DNA from: Bog-473 sp963836605
GTDB lineage: Bacteria > Actinomycetota > Acidimicrobiia > Acidimicrobiales > RAAP-2
Assembly: GCA_963836605.1 (NCBI GenBank)
Contig: CAWIKB010000009.1
Span: 744,001 to 808,000, forward strand
Length of the DNA stretch: 64,000 bases
Direction of reading: 5' to 3'
In this document: one piece after another, positions 17,065 through 25,058 of the stretch
Position numbering within the stretch: the first letter of the stretch is position 1
How the letters are laid out: each line of letters starts with the position of its first letter
Notes under the pieces: model-generated
What the model was told of the DNA's origin: nothing
Seen by the model: only the letters and a program-made list of their open reading frames with translations
Database searches by the model: none
Made by a program: the position numbers and the translations under genes

Positions 17065-18464
17065 CGCTCTGGCACGGTCGCATCTCGACCGGCATGGCCG
17101 ACGCAGTGGCCGCCCTCACCGTCAGCCTCCCCTTCGACCAGGCGCTGGCGCTCGATGACCTGACCGGGTCGCGGGCCCACGTAAAGGGCTTGGGCAAGGT
17201 CGGCATCCTGGCGGACTCCGAAGTGGCGACCCTGATCGAGACGTTGGACCTGGTGGAGGAGGAGTTCACGACGGGGGCCTTCGTCTTTGCTCCCGACGAC
17301 GAGGACATCCATACGGCCGTGGAGCGCCGGGTGACCGAGCTGGCGGGTGAGGTGGGGGCCAAGCTGCACACCGGGCGGAGTCGCAACGACCAGGTGGCCA
17401 CCGACCTGCGCCTGTGGTGCCGTCGCGCTTTGATCGACGTCGCCGCCGAGATCATGGCCCTCCAGGACACGCTGGCCCAGCGGGCCCAGGACGCGGCGGA
17501 CGCCTACCTCCCGGGCTACACCCACCTCCAGCGCGCCCAGCCGGTGCTGCTGGCCCATCATCTGCTGGCCCACGGCTGGACCCTGGTCCGCGATGTGGAT
17601 CGCCTCGTGGTCACGGTGGACCGTCTGAACGTCTCGCCCCTGGGGGCGGGGGCGCTGGCCGGTTCGTCCCTCCCGCTCGACCCGGACTTCGTCGCGGCCG
17701 AGCTCGGCTTCCACAGCCGCTTCGAGAACTCTCTCGATGCCGTGTCCGACCGCGACTTCGTGGCCGAGGCACTGTTCGACCTGGCCCTGCTGGGCGTCCA
17801 CCTGTCGCGTCTGGGCGAGGAGCTGGTGCTGTGGTCGACCGAGGAGTTCGGCTTCTGCACGCTCGATGATGCCTACGCGACCGGGAGCTCGATGCTGCCG
17901 CAGAAGAAGAACCCCGACGTGGCCGAGCTGTCGAGGGGCAAGGCAGGCCGGCTGATCGGCCACCTCGATGCGGTGCTCATCACCCTCAAGGGACTGCCGT
18001 TGGCCTACAACCGCGACCTGCAGGAGGACAAGGAGCCGCTCTTCGACGCCGTGCTGCAGGTGACGCGCGCCCTCATCGCCCTGCGCGGGGTGTACCAGAC
18101 CGTCACCTGGCACGAGGAGCGGATGCAGTCGGCGGCCGACGGTCACGCCGCCGCCGCCATCGACCTGGCCGAGATGCTGGTCGAAGGGGGTATGGCCTTC
18201 CGCCAGGCCCACGCATTGGTCGGGGGACTGGTGCGGGAGTCGCTGGAGCGCCACGTGCCCCTGGTCGAACTTGTGGCGGCGCACCCGGACCTGGGGGAGT
18301 CTGCCGTCGAGTTGCTCGAGCCGGGTGTGGCCGTGACGCGGCGCCGGACTCCCGGTGGTGCCGGCCCCCGCGCGGTGGCGGAGCAGATGGAACGGTTCGA
18401 GCGCCGCCGCGAGGTGGATCGCTCCCGCCTGGCCCAGTGGTCGCACCGTTCACCCTCGGTGTGA
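17061..18464 (+). CDS. argH: Argininosuccinate lyase
   Basis: Last step of arginine synthesis, releasing fumarate. It has 467 residues of the fumarase/aspartase superfamily with the signature GSSMLPQKKNPDVAEL, the conserved HTGRSRNDQVATD and the catalytic region GYTHLQRAQPVLLAHH. The GTG start overlaps argG. The TGA at 18462-18464 is followed in the same frame by a sequence homologous to the N-terminus of the next gene, with no ATG, GTG or TTG in between. Confidence 0.97.
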   Translation: MTLWHGRISTGMADAVAALTVSLPFDQALALDDLTGSRAHVKGLGKVGILADSEVATLIETLDLVEEEFTTGAFVFAPDDEDIHTAVERRVTELAGEVGAKLHTGRSRNDQVATDLRLWCRRALIDVAAEIMALQDTLAQRAQDAADAYLPGYTHLQRAQPVLLAHHLLAHGWTLVRDVDRLVVTVDRLNVSPLGAGALAGSSLPLDPDFVAAELGFHSRFENSLDAVSDRDFVAEALFDLALLGVHLSRLGEELVLWSTEEFGFCTLDDAYATGSSMLPQKKNPDVAELSRGKAGRLIGHLDAVLITLKGLPLAYNRDLQEDKEPLFDAVLQVTRALIALRGVYQTVTWHEERMQSAADGHAAAAIDLAEMLVEGGMAFRQAHALVGGLVRESLERHVPLVELVAAHPDLGESAVELLEPGVAVTRRRTPGGAGPRAVAEQMERFERRREVDRSRLAQWSHRSPSV

Positions 18465-18473
18465 GGCGGTCCG

Positions 18474-19145
18474 CTGCAGAGAGCTGACCTTCTGGGCGAT
18501 CCGATCGTCGTTGCGCCGAGATTGTTGCACAAGGTGCTGGCGCGAGGCGATCGGGCCGGTCGCATCGTCGAGGTCGAGGCCTACCGGGGCGAGTCCGACC
18601 CGGCCTCCCACGCCTATCGCGGGCTCTCGCCGCGCACCACGGTCATGTTCGGCCCCGCCGGCCATCTCTACGTGTACTTCACCTACGGCATGCACTGGTG
18701 CGCCAACGTGGTCTGCGGACCCGATGGGGAGGCGGGTGCGGTCCTGATCCGGGCGCTGGCCCCCATCGTGGGACTGGAGGAGATGCGCCGGGCCCGTGTT
18801 GCGGCCCGGCGCGACCGGGACCTGTGCAACGGTCCGGCCAAGTTGTGCCAAGCCCTCGGCATCACGGGCGCCGACAACGGAGTGGATCTGCTGGCACCGT
18901 CGGCTCCTTCGTCTTCTATTTCGCCTTCGCCTTCTCCTACTGCTCCTTCTCCTCCTTCGATTTTGTCCCCTTCTCCGTCTCCATCTTCGTCACAGGCGAT
19001 CGAGACAGTCGGCTCGGTCAGGTTGCTCGACGACGGGACGCCGCCGCCGAAGCGTCCGGGGCGGGGGACCCGGATCGGCATCAGCGTGGCGACGGAGCAA
19101 CGCTGGCGCTGGTGGGTCGCCGGGAGCGATTACGTGTCGCGTTGA
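18474..19145 (+). CDS. mpg: DNA-3-methyladenine glycosylase (AAG/MPG family) with Ser/Pro insert
   Basis: Base-excision repair glycosylase removing alkylated purines. Family motifs are RIVEVEAYRGESDPASHAYRG (with the catalytic Glu), GHLYVYFTYGMHWCANVV and LCNGPAKLCQALGI; the C-terminus GTRIGISVATEQRWRWWVAG is intact. Homology begins at ADLLGDPIVVAPRLL, upstream of the first TTG (18522), yet the only codons between the argH stop and this region are non-canonical. CTG at 18474, preceded by GAGG 8 nt upstream, is the best candidate. About 35 Ser/Pro residues (18895-19000) interrupt the fold between GVDLLAP and VGSVRLLDDG. It could be active if that loop is tolerated. Confidence 0.8.
   Translation: MQRADLLGDPIVVAPRLLHKVLARGDRAGRIVEVEAYRGESDPASHAYRGLSPRTTVMFGPAGHLYVYFTYGMHWCANVVCGPDGEAGAVLIRALAPIVGLEEMRRARVAARRDRDLCNGPAKLCQALGITGADNGVDLLAPSAPSSSISPSPSPTAPSPPSILSPSPSPSSSQAIETVGSVRLLDDGTPPPKRPGRGTRIGISVATEQRWRWWVAGSDYVSR
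18905..18991 (+). repeat. Pyrimidine-rich simple-sequence tract inside mpg
   Basis: An almost purine-free stretch of TCC/TCT/CCT-type triplets encodes a Ser/Pro-rich loop. Base composition differs sharply from the flanking coding sequence, as expected of a slippage-prone microsatellite inserted in frame. Confidence 0.75.
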
Positions 19146-19359
19146 GATTGCGGCGGCGATCCGGTTCCTTTCCTGAGATTTCGCTGGATTCGCACGCCTT
19201 CCCGACACTAAATTCCCGGGCTAGCGATGCCGGCGGGACGGTCCTGTCGGGGGAAGGACGTTCAGCATCGAGCCATCTCGGGTGCCGGCCAAGATCTGGT
19301 GCCTTGCGACACGACATCGCTGGCCCGGCGTGGAATCCCAGAGCACGAGAGAGGCGAAC

Positions 19360-20804
19360 ATGTCCGACGGCAACGAAGCGAGTCCCCCGACGCTGGCCGA
19401 GTTGGCCGACCAGATTGCGGCGGTGAACGAACGCGCCGCGGCGCTGCAGCGCGAGAACGATCGCTTGCACCAGCGCCTGGCCCAGCTGGAAGGCAGGAGG
19501 TTGGGTGAGGAGCAGAGTCAGGGCAAGGGCACGGGCCCCGGCGTGGGCGCAGTGGGATCGCCGACGCTGCGACCAGGGCAGGATTCGCCTTCGGCTGGAG
19601 CCGAGGGTGGGCCGGACGATCTCAGCGACCGGCCCGTCTCGCGAAGGGGTGCCCTCATGGCCCTGGGTGCCGCCGCTGCCGGAGGAGCCGGCCTGGCTCT
19701 CGGGTCGGCCATCGTGAGCGCGGAACCGGCCGCGGCCGCCAACGGAGGTCCCGTGCTCCTCGGTGCGTCCAATGACGCGAGCTCGCTCACGACTGTCACG
19801 AACTCCGGCAACTCGGCCGGCTTTGCCGCATTTTCGAGGTCAGGCCAAAACGCTCTCCTCGGGGTCGTGGTCAACGGTTCGGGGATCGCACAACCAGGGC
19901 CTGCTGCCGTTGCGGGAGGGACAGGCCAGGCAGGCACCTATGGCGTCTACGGGGCTTCGGCACTGAGCGACGGCGTCCACGGGATCGCGGGCAGCAAGAG
20001 CGGGCTGTTGCCCGGAATCGGCGGACAGTTCGGCGTGGCCGGCGAAAGTGGACAATCGGAAGCGTCCGGTGTCATCGGCCTGGCCGGCGGTTCCAGTGCG
20101 ATCGGAGTTCAGGGCATCGCCAGTGGCGCCGCTGGCACAGGTGTCTTCGGGTGGGCATCCGAGGAAGCAACGGCCGGGGTCCACGGGCTCGGTGACACGC
20201 TCACAGGCTTCGCCTCGGTCGGCGTCTTGGCCGAGAGCACCCAGGGCGCTTCGCTCCAGCTCCGGGCCTTCGCCACCTCGACCCTGCCACCGTCCCCCTC
20301 CACCGGCCAGTTCATCGTGCTGGCCGACGGCACGCTGCACTACTGCTACGCCAACCACGAGTGGACCCAGCTCAACAACGGGATCGTGACCCTGCCCGCC
20401 CCGGTCCGCATCGTCGACACCGTGGCCGGCACCGGTATCGCCGCCGGGGCGCTCGCCCCGGGGGATCCTCGGCCTCGATGGCCCCGGTCCACCTCACCAA
20501 CGTCCTGACCGGGGCCAACGGCATACCGACCCAAGCCCGGGGCCTGGTGGGCAACCTCGCCATCTCAGGCGTGAGCGGAGCCGTCATGAACGGCCTGGGC
20601 GTGGCCGCCATCTTCCCGGCCGGAGTGCCCACACCCCAGACGGCCAACATCAACGCCGGCGCCGGGTGCTTCGCCATCTCCAACACCGTCACGGTGGCCC
20701 TCGGGACCGGCAGCGACGCCGGCAAGCTCGGGATCGTCTGGTACGGCGGGGGCAACGTGCTCCCGGCACAGGCCTTCTTCGACGTGACCGGGTACTTCCT
20801 GTAG
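19360..20804 (+). pseudogene. Tat-exported surface protein, paralogue 1, frameshifted near 20460
   Basis: About 482 residues if corrected. It starts at ATG with AGAGAGG upstream. Residues 10-45 form a coiled coil (TLAELADQIA to HQRLAQLEG), residues 46-93 are Gly/Ser-rich, and a twin-arginine signal starts only at R95-R96 (SRRGALMALG) with a hydrophobic run and an Ala-rich cleavage region. The mature part has irregular GVYGAS/GVHGIAG glycine repeats and a C-terminal domain (VRIVDTVAGTGI to FFDVTGYFL) like the DVVGYF-type exported domain of actinobacteria. One G is missing from the CCCCGGGGG run at 20456-20464, where paralogue 2 has six G. As sequenced, translation stops at 20508. Confidence 0.8.
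20300..20804 (+). repeat. Near-identical 3' segment shared with paralogue 2 (copy 1)
   Basis: The last roughly 500 bp match 21980-22484 with few differences. Over the final 200 bp I see one mismatch (gcaca versus gcgca). The 5' parts of the two genes are far more diverged, which suggests recent gene conversion of the 3' domain. Confidence 0.85.
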
Positions 20805-20976
20805 AACGCCTGGTCCTTCCGGTAGCGGGCGGAGGGCACAGAGATGGAGGCAGGGATGGGTCGAGGTCCTATCGAGTTCGCAGACGCTAGGCCGAATTCG
20901 GGCAGCGCCATCACCCTTCCTCTGCCCTATGCCGGATCCATCCCTATGCAGGTCCCAGTGAGACAAGGAGGCAGAA

Positions 20977-22484
20977 ATGACCGACCACGGTGACGCAGCG
21001 ACCGGCTGGTCGCTCGAACAATTGGCGAACGAGGTCGCTTCGCTCAAGCACGAGGTGGCCCGATTGCGAGATGCCCCATTTTCGGCCCAAGTCGAGAGTC
21101 TCCGTCTGGGTGCAGGTGCCCCGCGAGAAGTGCGACAGCAATTCGACGATGACCCCCCGGCCCAGGATCTAGAGATTGACCATCCCGTCTCCCGGCGGGG
21201 TGCTCTCATGGCCCTCGGTGCCGCGGCTGCCGGTGGAGCAGGCCTGGCTCTCGGTTCGGCCATGGTCAGCGCCGAGCCGGCCGCAGCCGCCAACGGGGAT
21301 CCCTTGCTCCTCGGTGAGCAAAATGATTCGAGCTTGGCAACGCGCCTCATCAACTCCGGCACGGGACAAGGAGCTGCCGCCTTCGATGTACATTCACCTG
21401 CCGGCAACAACGCTCTTCTAGGGACCGTTAACGGCAATGGGGTTGTACAACCGCAGCCTGCTGGCGTTGCGGGCACGACAGACGCCCCCGACACGTATGG
21501 CGCCTACGGGGCGTCTTTTTCTGGCGACGGTGTCCACGGGATCGCGGGTAACGGCTCGGGGATCGCACAACCAGGGCCTGCTGGAGTTGCGGGTGAGACA
21601 AATCAGACCGGCACCTATGGCGTCTACGGAGCGTCGGCGCTGAAGGACGGCGTCCACGGGATCGCGGGCACGCCGAGCGGAATGCCCGCCGGGCTACCCG
21701 GACCGTTCGGCGTATCGGGCGAAAGCGGCGAAGCCGGAGCGGCCGGGGTGGCCGGAATGGCCGGAGGTATCGCAGGCCAGGGGGTGGCCGGAATCGCCGG
21801 AGGGTCCAGTGGCTTTGGGGTCTACGGGCTGACGCAGGGGTCGGCGACGGTAGGGGTGCTGGGGTCTGCGGCCTCGGGCACCCCGGGGTCGCCGCGGTCG
21901 GCGTCATGGCCGTGAGCACCGCCGGTGCCTCGCTCCAGCTCCTCCCCTTTCCGACCTCGACGCTGCCGGCGACCCCGGACACAGGCCAGTTCATCGTGCT
22001 CGCGAACGGCTCGCTTTACTACTGCTACGCCAATCACGAGTGGACCCAGCTCAACAACGGCATCGTGACCCTGCCCGCCCCGGTCCGCATCATCGACACC
22101 GTCACTGGCACCGGTATCGCAGCGGGAGCGCTCGCCCCGGGGGGAACTTCGGTCTCGACGGCCCCGGTCCACCTCACCAACGTCCTGACCGGGGCCGACG
22201 GCATCCCGAGCCAGGCTCGGGGCCTGGTGGGCAACTTCGCCATCTCAGGGGTGAACGGAGCCCTCATGAACGGCCTGGGCGTGGCCGCCATCTTCCCGGC
22301 CGGAGTGCCCACACCCCAGACGGCCAACATCAACGCCGGCGCCGGGTGCTTCGCCATCTCCAACACCGTCACGGTGGCCCTCGGGACCGGCAGCGACGCC
22401 GGCAAGCTCGGGATCGTCTGGTACGGCGGGGGCAACGTGCTCCCGGCGCAGGCCTTCTTCGACGTGACCGGGTACTTCCTGTAG
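20977..22484 (+). pseudogene. Tat-exported surface protein, paralogue 2, frameshifted near 21885
   Basis: Tandem paralogue of the preceding gene, about 503 residues if corrected. The ATG has an AAGGAGG site. It repeats the same architecture: short coiled coil (LEQLANEVASLKHEVARL), internal Tat motif at R73-R74 (SRRGALMALG), longer glycine-repeat region and the same C-terminal exported domain. Reading frame 1 ends at 21915, while the homologous frame resumes in VGVMAVSTAGASLQL. A single G is missing in the CCCCGGGG run near 21881-21888. This is a different site from paralogue 1; each copy is intact where the other is broken. It ends 11 bp from the convergent efflux gene. Confidence 0.8.
21980..22484 (+). 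repeat. Near-identical 3' segment shared with paralogue 1 (copy 2)
   Basis: Partner of 20300-20804. It includes the intact CCCCGGGGGG run (22135-22144) that is one G shorter in copy 1. Confidence 0.85.
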
Positions 22485-22495
22485 CGGGAACTCCC

Positions 22496-24037
22496 CTACG
22501 AGGCTCGTTGTGTCGAGGAGGAGGTTGGTGGCGCCGGCACCGGTTCATCGGTGCCCGCGCTGAGGGCGCGCCGCGACGGCAGGGTGGCCATGGCGACCGC
22601 GGCCGCGACCAGCAGGATGACGGACGCCACCATGAAGGCCAGGGAATAGCCGTCGGTGAGAGCGGCTGCGGCGTGCGCGGGCGTCGGGGCCAGCCCGGCC
22701 AGCACCCCGGTCGTACGGTTCGCCGCCAACGTGGCGAGGGCGGCCAGCCCGATGGAGGCCCCGACGGTACGGGAGGTGTTGAGGAGTCCCGAGGCCAGAC
22801 CGGCGTCGGCCCGGGGCACACCCGCTGTTCCCGCCACCGTGACCGGTGTGACCGTCAGGCCCATCCCGAGGCCGATCAAGATGAACGGAGGGAGAAGATC
22901 CACCGCAAAGGTACTGCCCGGTGTGATCCGCGTCAGCCAGATGAGCCCGCTGGCTCCGATGAGGGTCCCGAGCAAGATCAGCGGACGGGGACCCAACCGG
23001 GTGACCAGGCGCGCCGTCAGTTGCGCACCGGCCGCGATCAACAGTGTCTGCGGCAGGAAGGCGAGACCGGCCTGTAGCGGGCTGAAACCGAGCACGCGCT
23101 GCATGAAGAGCGTTTCGAAGTACCACGAGCCGAACATGGCGCAGAAGAGGAGGAGCATTACCAAGTTGCCGCCCACCACGGTGCGGGAACGGAAGATACG
23201 TAGCGGCATGAGCGGGGCTCGTGAGAACCGCTGCTGGATCACCAGGAACGAGGCCAGCAGCACAACGGCCAGGGCCAGAGGGATGAGGACCTGCGGGGAG
23301 GACCAGGCGTAGCGCTCGGTGCGCACGATGGCGTACACCAAGGCGACCAACCCGCCGGTCACCGTGACCGCGCCCGCCACATCGAGATGCCGGTGTTCCA
23401 TGTCCGCCCGCGACTCCGGCAGGTAGCGGCGGGCCAGGATCAAGGCCGCCAACCCAACCGGGACGTTCACGAAGAGGATCCAGCGCCAGCTCAGGAAGTC
23501 CGTGAGGATACCGCCAAGCAGTGATCCGGCGGAGGCACCGGCCGAAGCCACGGCGCTCCACACGCCAAGCGCCCGGGCTCGCGCCGGACCCTCGGAGAAA
23601 CTGGTGGTGAGGATAGTGAGCGTCGCCGGTGCCAGGATCGCCGCACCGAAACCCTGCAGGGCGCGAGCCGTCACCAGCCACGCCTGGTTCTCGGCGAAGC
23701 CCCCGAAGAGGCTGGCCAGCGTGAAGACGCCCAGGCCGACCAGAAAGACGCGGCGCCGCCCGAACAGGTCGGCCGCCCGACCGCCCAAGAGCAGGAACCC
23801 GGCGAAGGTGAGCGTGTAGGCATTGACCACCCACTGCAATCCCGAGGTGCTGAACCGGAGACTGCTCTGGATCGAGGGCAGCGCCACATTGACGATAGAG
23901 ATGTCGAGGACGACCATGAACTGGCCGATGCACACGATGGCGAGCAGGAGCCATGCGGGCACTGACCGTCCGGGTGAGATCTCGAGGGCGGGGGAGCGCT
24001 GCGCGGACGAGGGTGCGGTCTGCGTCTTGAGGGCCAT
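22496..24037 (-). CDS. DHA2-type major facilitator drug efflux protein
   Basis: Proton-coupled multidrug exporter of 513 residues with 14 predicted membrane helices. Helix 1 carries the DHA2 signature FMVVLDISIVNVALPSIQ, followed by LQWVVNAYTLTFAGFLLLGG and motif A GRAADLFGRRRVFLVG; motif C-like ALQGFGAAILAPATLTIL is present. It starts at ATG with a strong AGAAGGAGAGAC site. It lies divergent from tetR and convergent with the surface paralogue. Unlike the second efflux gene at 25059, the frame is uninterrupted. TetR control is possible, but no copy of the TetR motif was seen next to this start. Confidence 0.92.
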   Translation of the reverse strand: MALKTQTAPSSAQRSPALEISPGRSVPAWLLLAIVCIGQFMVVLDISIVNVALPSIQSSLRFSTSGLQWVVNAYTLTFAGFLLLGGRAADLFGRRRVFLVGLGVFTLASLFGGFAENQAWLVTARALQGFGAAILAPATLTILTTSFSEGPARARALGVWSAVASAGASAGSLLGGILTDFLSWRWILFVNVPVGLAALILARRYLPESRADMEHRHLDVAGAVTVTGGLVALVYAIVRTERYAWSSPQVLIPLALAVVLLASFLVIQQRFSRAPLMPLRIFRSRTVVGGNLVMLLLFCAMFGSWYFETLFMQRVLGFSPLQAGLAFLPQTLLIAAGAQLTARLVTRLGPRPLILLGTLIGASGLIWLTRITPGSTFAVDLLPPFILIGLGMGLTVTPVTVAGTAGVPRADAGLASGLLNTSRTVGASIGLAALATLAANRTTGVLAGLAPTPAHAAAALTDGYSLAFMVASVILLVAAAVAMATLPSRRALSAGTDEPVPAPPTSSSTQRAS

Positions 24038-24317
24038 GTCTCTCCTTCTGCGCCGACGTCAGGATGCTGCTGCGTGTCGTTCGGTTGTTGACGTTCGCCC
24101 CCCAATGGCAATTAGACAACGCGCGGCGAACTTGACCTATTCCACATAGTGGGTGTGACGTTCCCGGGTGTCTGGCGACAATCGGACGCGGGAGTGGCCG
24201 GCCTCCCGGATCTAGCCGCCCACTGCTGCACGGGTGGACCAAGAAGCACGCGTGGACCAAGAACCAGGAGGTGGTCTGGGCTGGACGTCGATGGACACGT
24301 GGGAGACACGAAATCCC
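24038..24317 (+). other. Intergenic region between divergent efflux gene and tetR
   Basis: No gene seen. It contains arms GTTCGCC (24090-24096) and GGCGAAC (24127-24133) near the efflux-gene start, and a 12-bp direct repeat GTGGACCAAGAA at 24234-24245 and 24252-24263. I could not place a convincing minus-strand promoter. Confidence 0.5.
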
Positions 24318-24346
24318 TTGACACAGTTGTGAGTAGTCACTAATCT
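24318..24346 (+). promoter_or_regulatory. tetR promoter, TTGACA-17-TAATCT
   Basis: A near-consensus promoter with -35 TTGACA (24318-24323), a 17-bp spacer and -10 TAATCT (24341-24346). The ATG of tetR is 6 nt beyond the -10, so the transcript is probably leaderless. The spacer contains the putative TetR operator. Confidence 0.8.
24326..24341 (-). promoter_or_regulatory. Putative TetR operator 1 (autoregulatory)
   Basis: On the minus strand this reads AGTGACTACTCACAAC. It is between the -35 and -10 of the tetR promoter, so binding would block transcription. It matches operator 2 at 15 of 16 positions. Confidence 0.7.
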
Positions 24347-24352
24347 AGGTGC

Positions 24353-24949
24353 ATGGTCCCGATCCGACAGTCCGCAGATGCCCGCAGGACGTCCATCCTT
24401 CGTGCCGCCACCGTCGAGTTCGCCCGATCGGGGTACGCGGGAACGTCGACCGAGGCCATCGCGAAACGAGCCGGGATCTCGCAGCCCTATATCTTTCGGC
24501 TCTTCGGCACGAAGAAGGAATTGTTCATCGCCACCTACGACGTGGTGACGGCCGCCATAGAGGACGCCTTCATTGCCGCGAGGGAGGGCCTCGACGGCGA
24601 GATGGCCCTGCTGGCCATGGGCCAGGCCTATCTCGAGTTGCTCGGGGACCCGGATCTGCTCCAGGTCCAGCTCCACGGCTTCGCTGCCGCCGCGGCCGAC
24701 GAGGACATCGCCCGGGCCTGCCAGGAGACCTTCCGCCGCCTGTGGCGCCTGGTCAACGAGTCGGTGGCCGTGACGCCCGAGCAGCTCCGCGAATTCTTCG
24801 CCCAAGGCATGTTGTGCACCGTGATGGCCGCCATCGACCTGCGTTCGGTGGACGAGGACTGGGCGCAGTCCTTCTTCGTCGAGGACGATTCGAAGGGCGA
24901 AGCCTTGGCGGCGCTGGTCGCCGCCCGCTCCGCCACCCTCTCCGCGTAG
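24353..24949 (+). CDS. TetR-family transcriptional repressor
   Basis: Regulator of 198 residues. The N-terminal helix-turn-helix is ILRAATVEFARSGYAGTSTE through GISQPYIFRLFGTKKELF. The C-terminal ligand domain is of the general TetR type and gives no ligand clue. The ATG lies 6 nt after a strong -10 box. A shared 16-bp motif at its own promoter and 47 bp before the downstream efflux gene indicates autoregulation and control of that exporter. It sits between two DHA2 efflux genes, the classic repressor-exporter layout. Confidence 0.93.
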   Translation: MVPIRQSADARRTSILRAATVEFARSGYAGTSTEAIAKRAGISQPYIFRLFGTKKELFIATYDVVTAAIEDAFIAAREGLDGEMALLAMGQAYLELLGDPDLLQVQLHGFAAAAADEDIARACQETFRRLWRLVNESVAVTPEQLREFFAQGMLCTVMAAIDLRSVDEDWAQSFFVEDDSKGEALAALVAARSATLSA

Positions 24950-24996
24950 CAAGACCATATGAACGACCAAAGGGATGCCTCATGCCCATCGTACTG

Positions 24997-25012
24997 AGTG
25001 ATTACTCACAAC
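24997..25012 (+). promoter_or_regulatory. Putative TetR operator 2, upstream of efflux gene
   Basis: AGTGATTACTCACAAC, with the inner palindrome TGAGT-GATT-ACTCA (24995-25008). It is the same motif as operator 1, located 47 bp before the efflux ATG. Confidence 0.7.
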
Positions 25013-25058
25013 CTCAGGGAGCGGCATCGACCACTCCGCACAACGGAAAGGAAGCGCC

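Noticed and set aside
24090..24133. Inverted arms as operator for the divergent efflux gene
   Set aside because: The arms are only 7 bp and 30 bp apart, and no promoter could be placed around them; noted in the intergenic entry only.
22545..24260. A 571-residue minus-strand frame overlapping the efflux gene
   Set aside because: GC-rich out-of-frame shadow of the DHA2 gene on the same strand; low-complexity Gly/Arg/His composition and no homologous domain.
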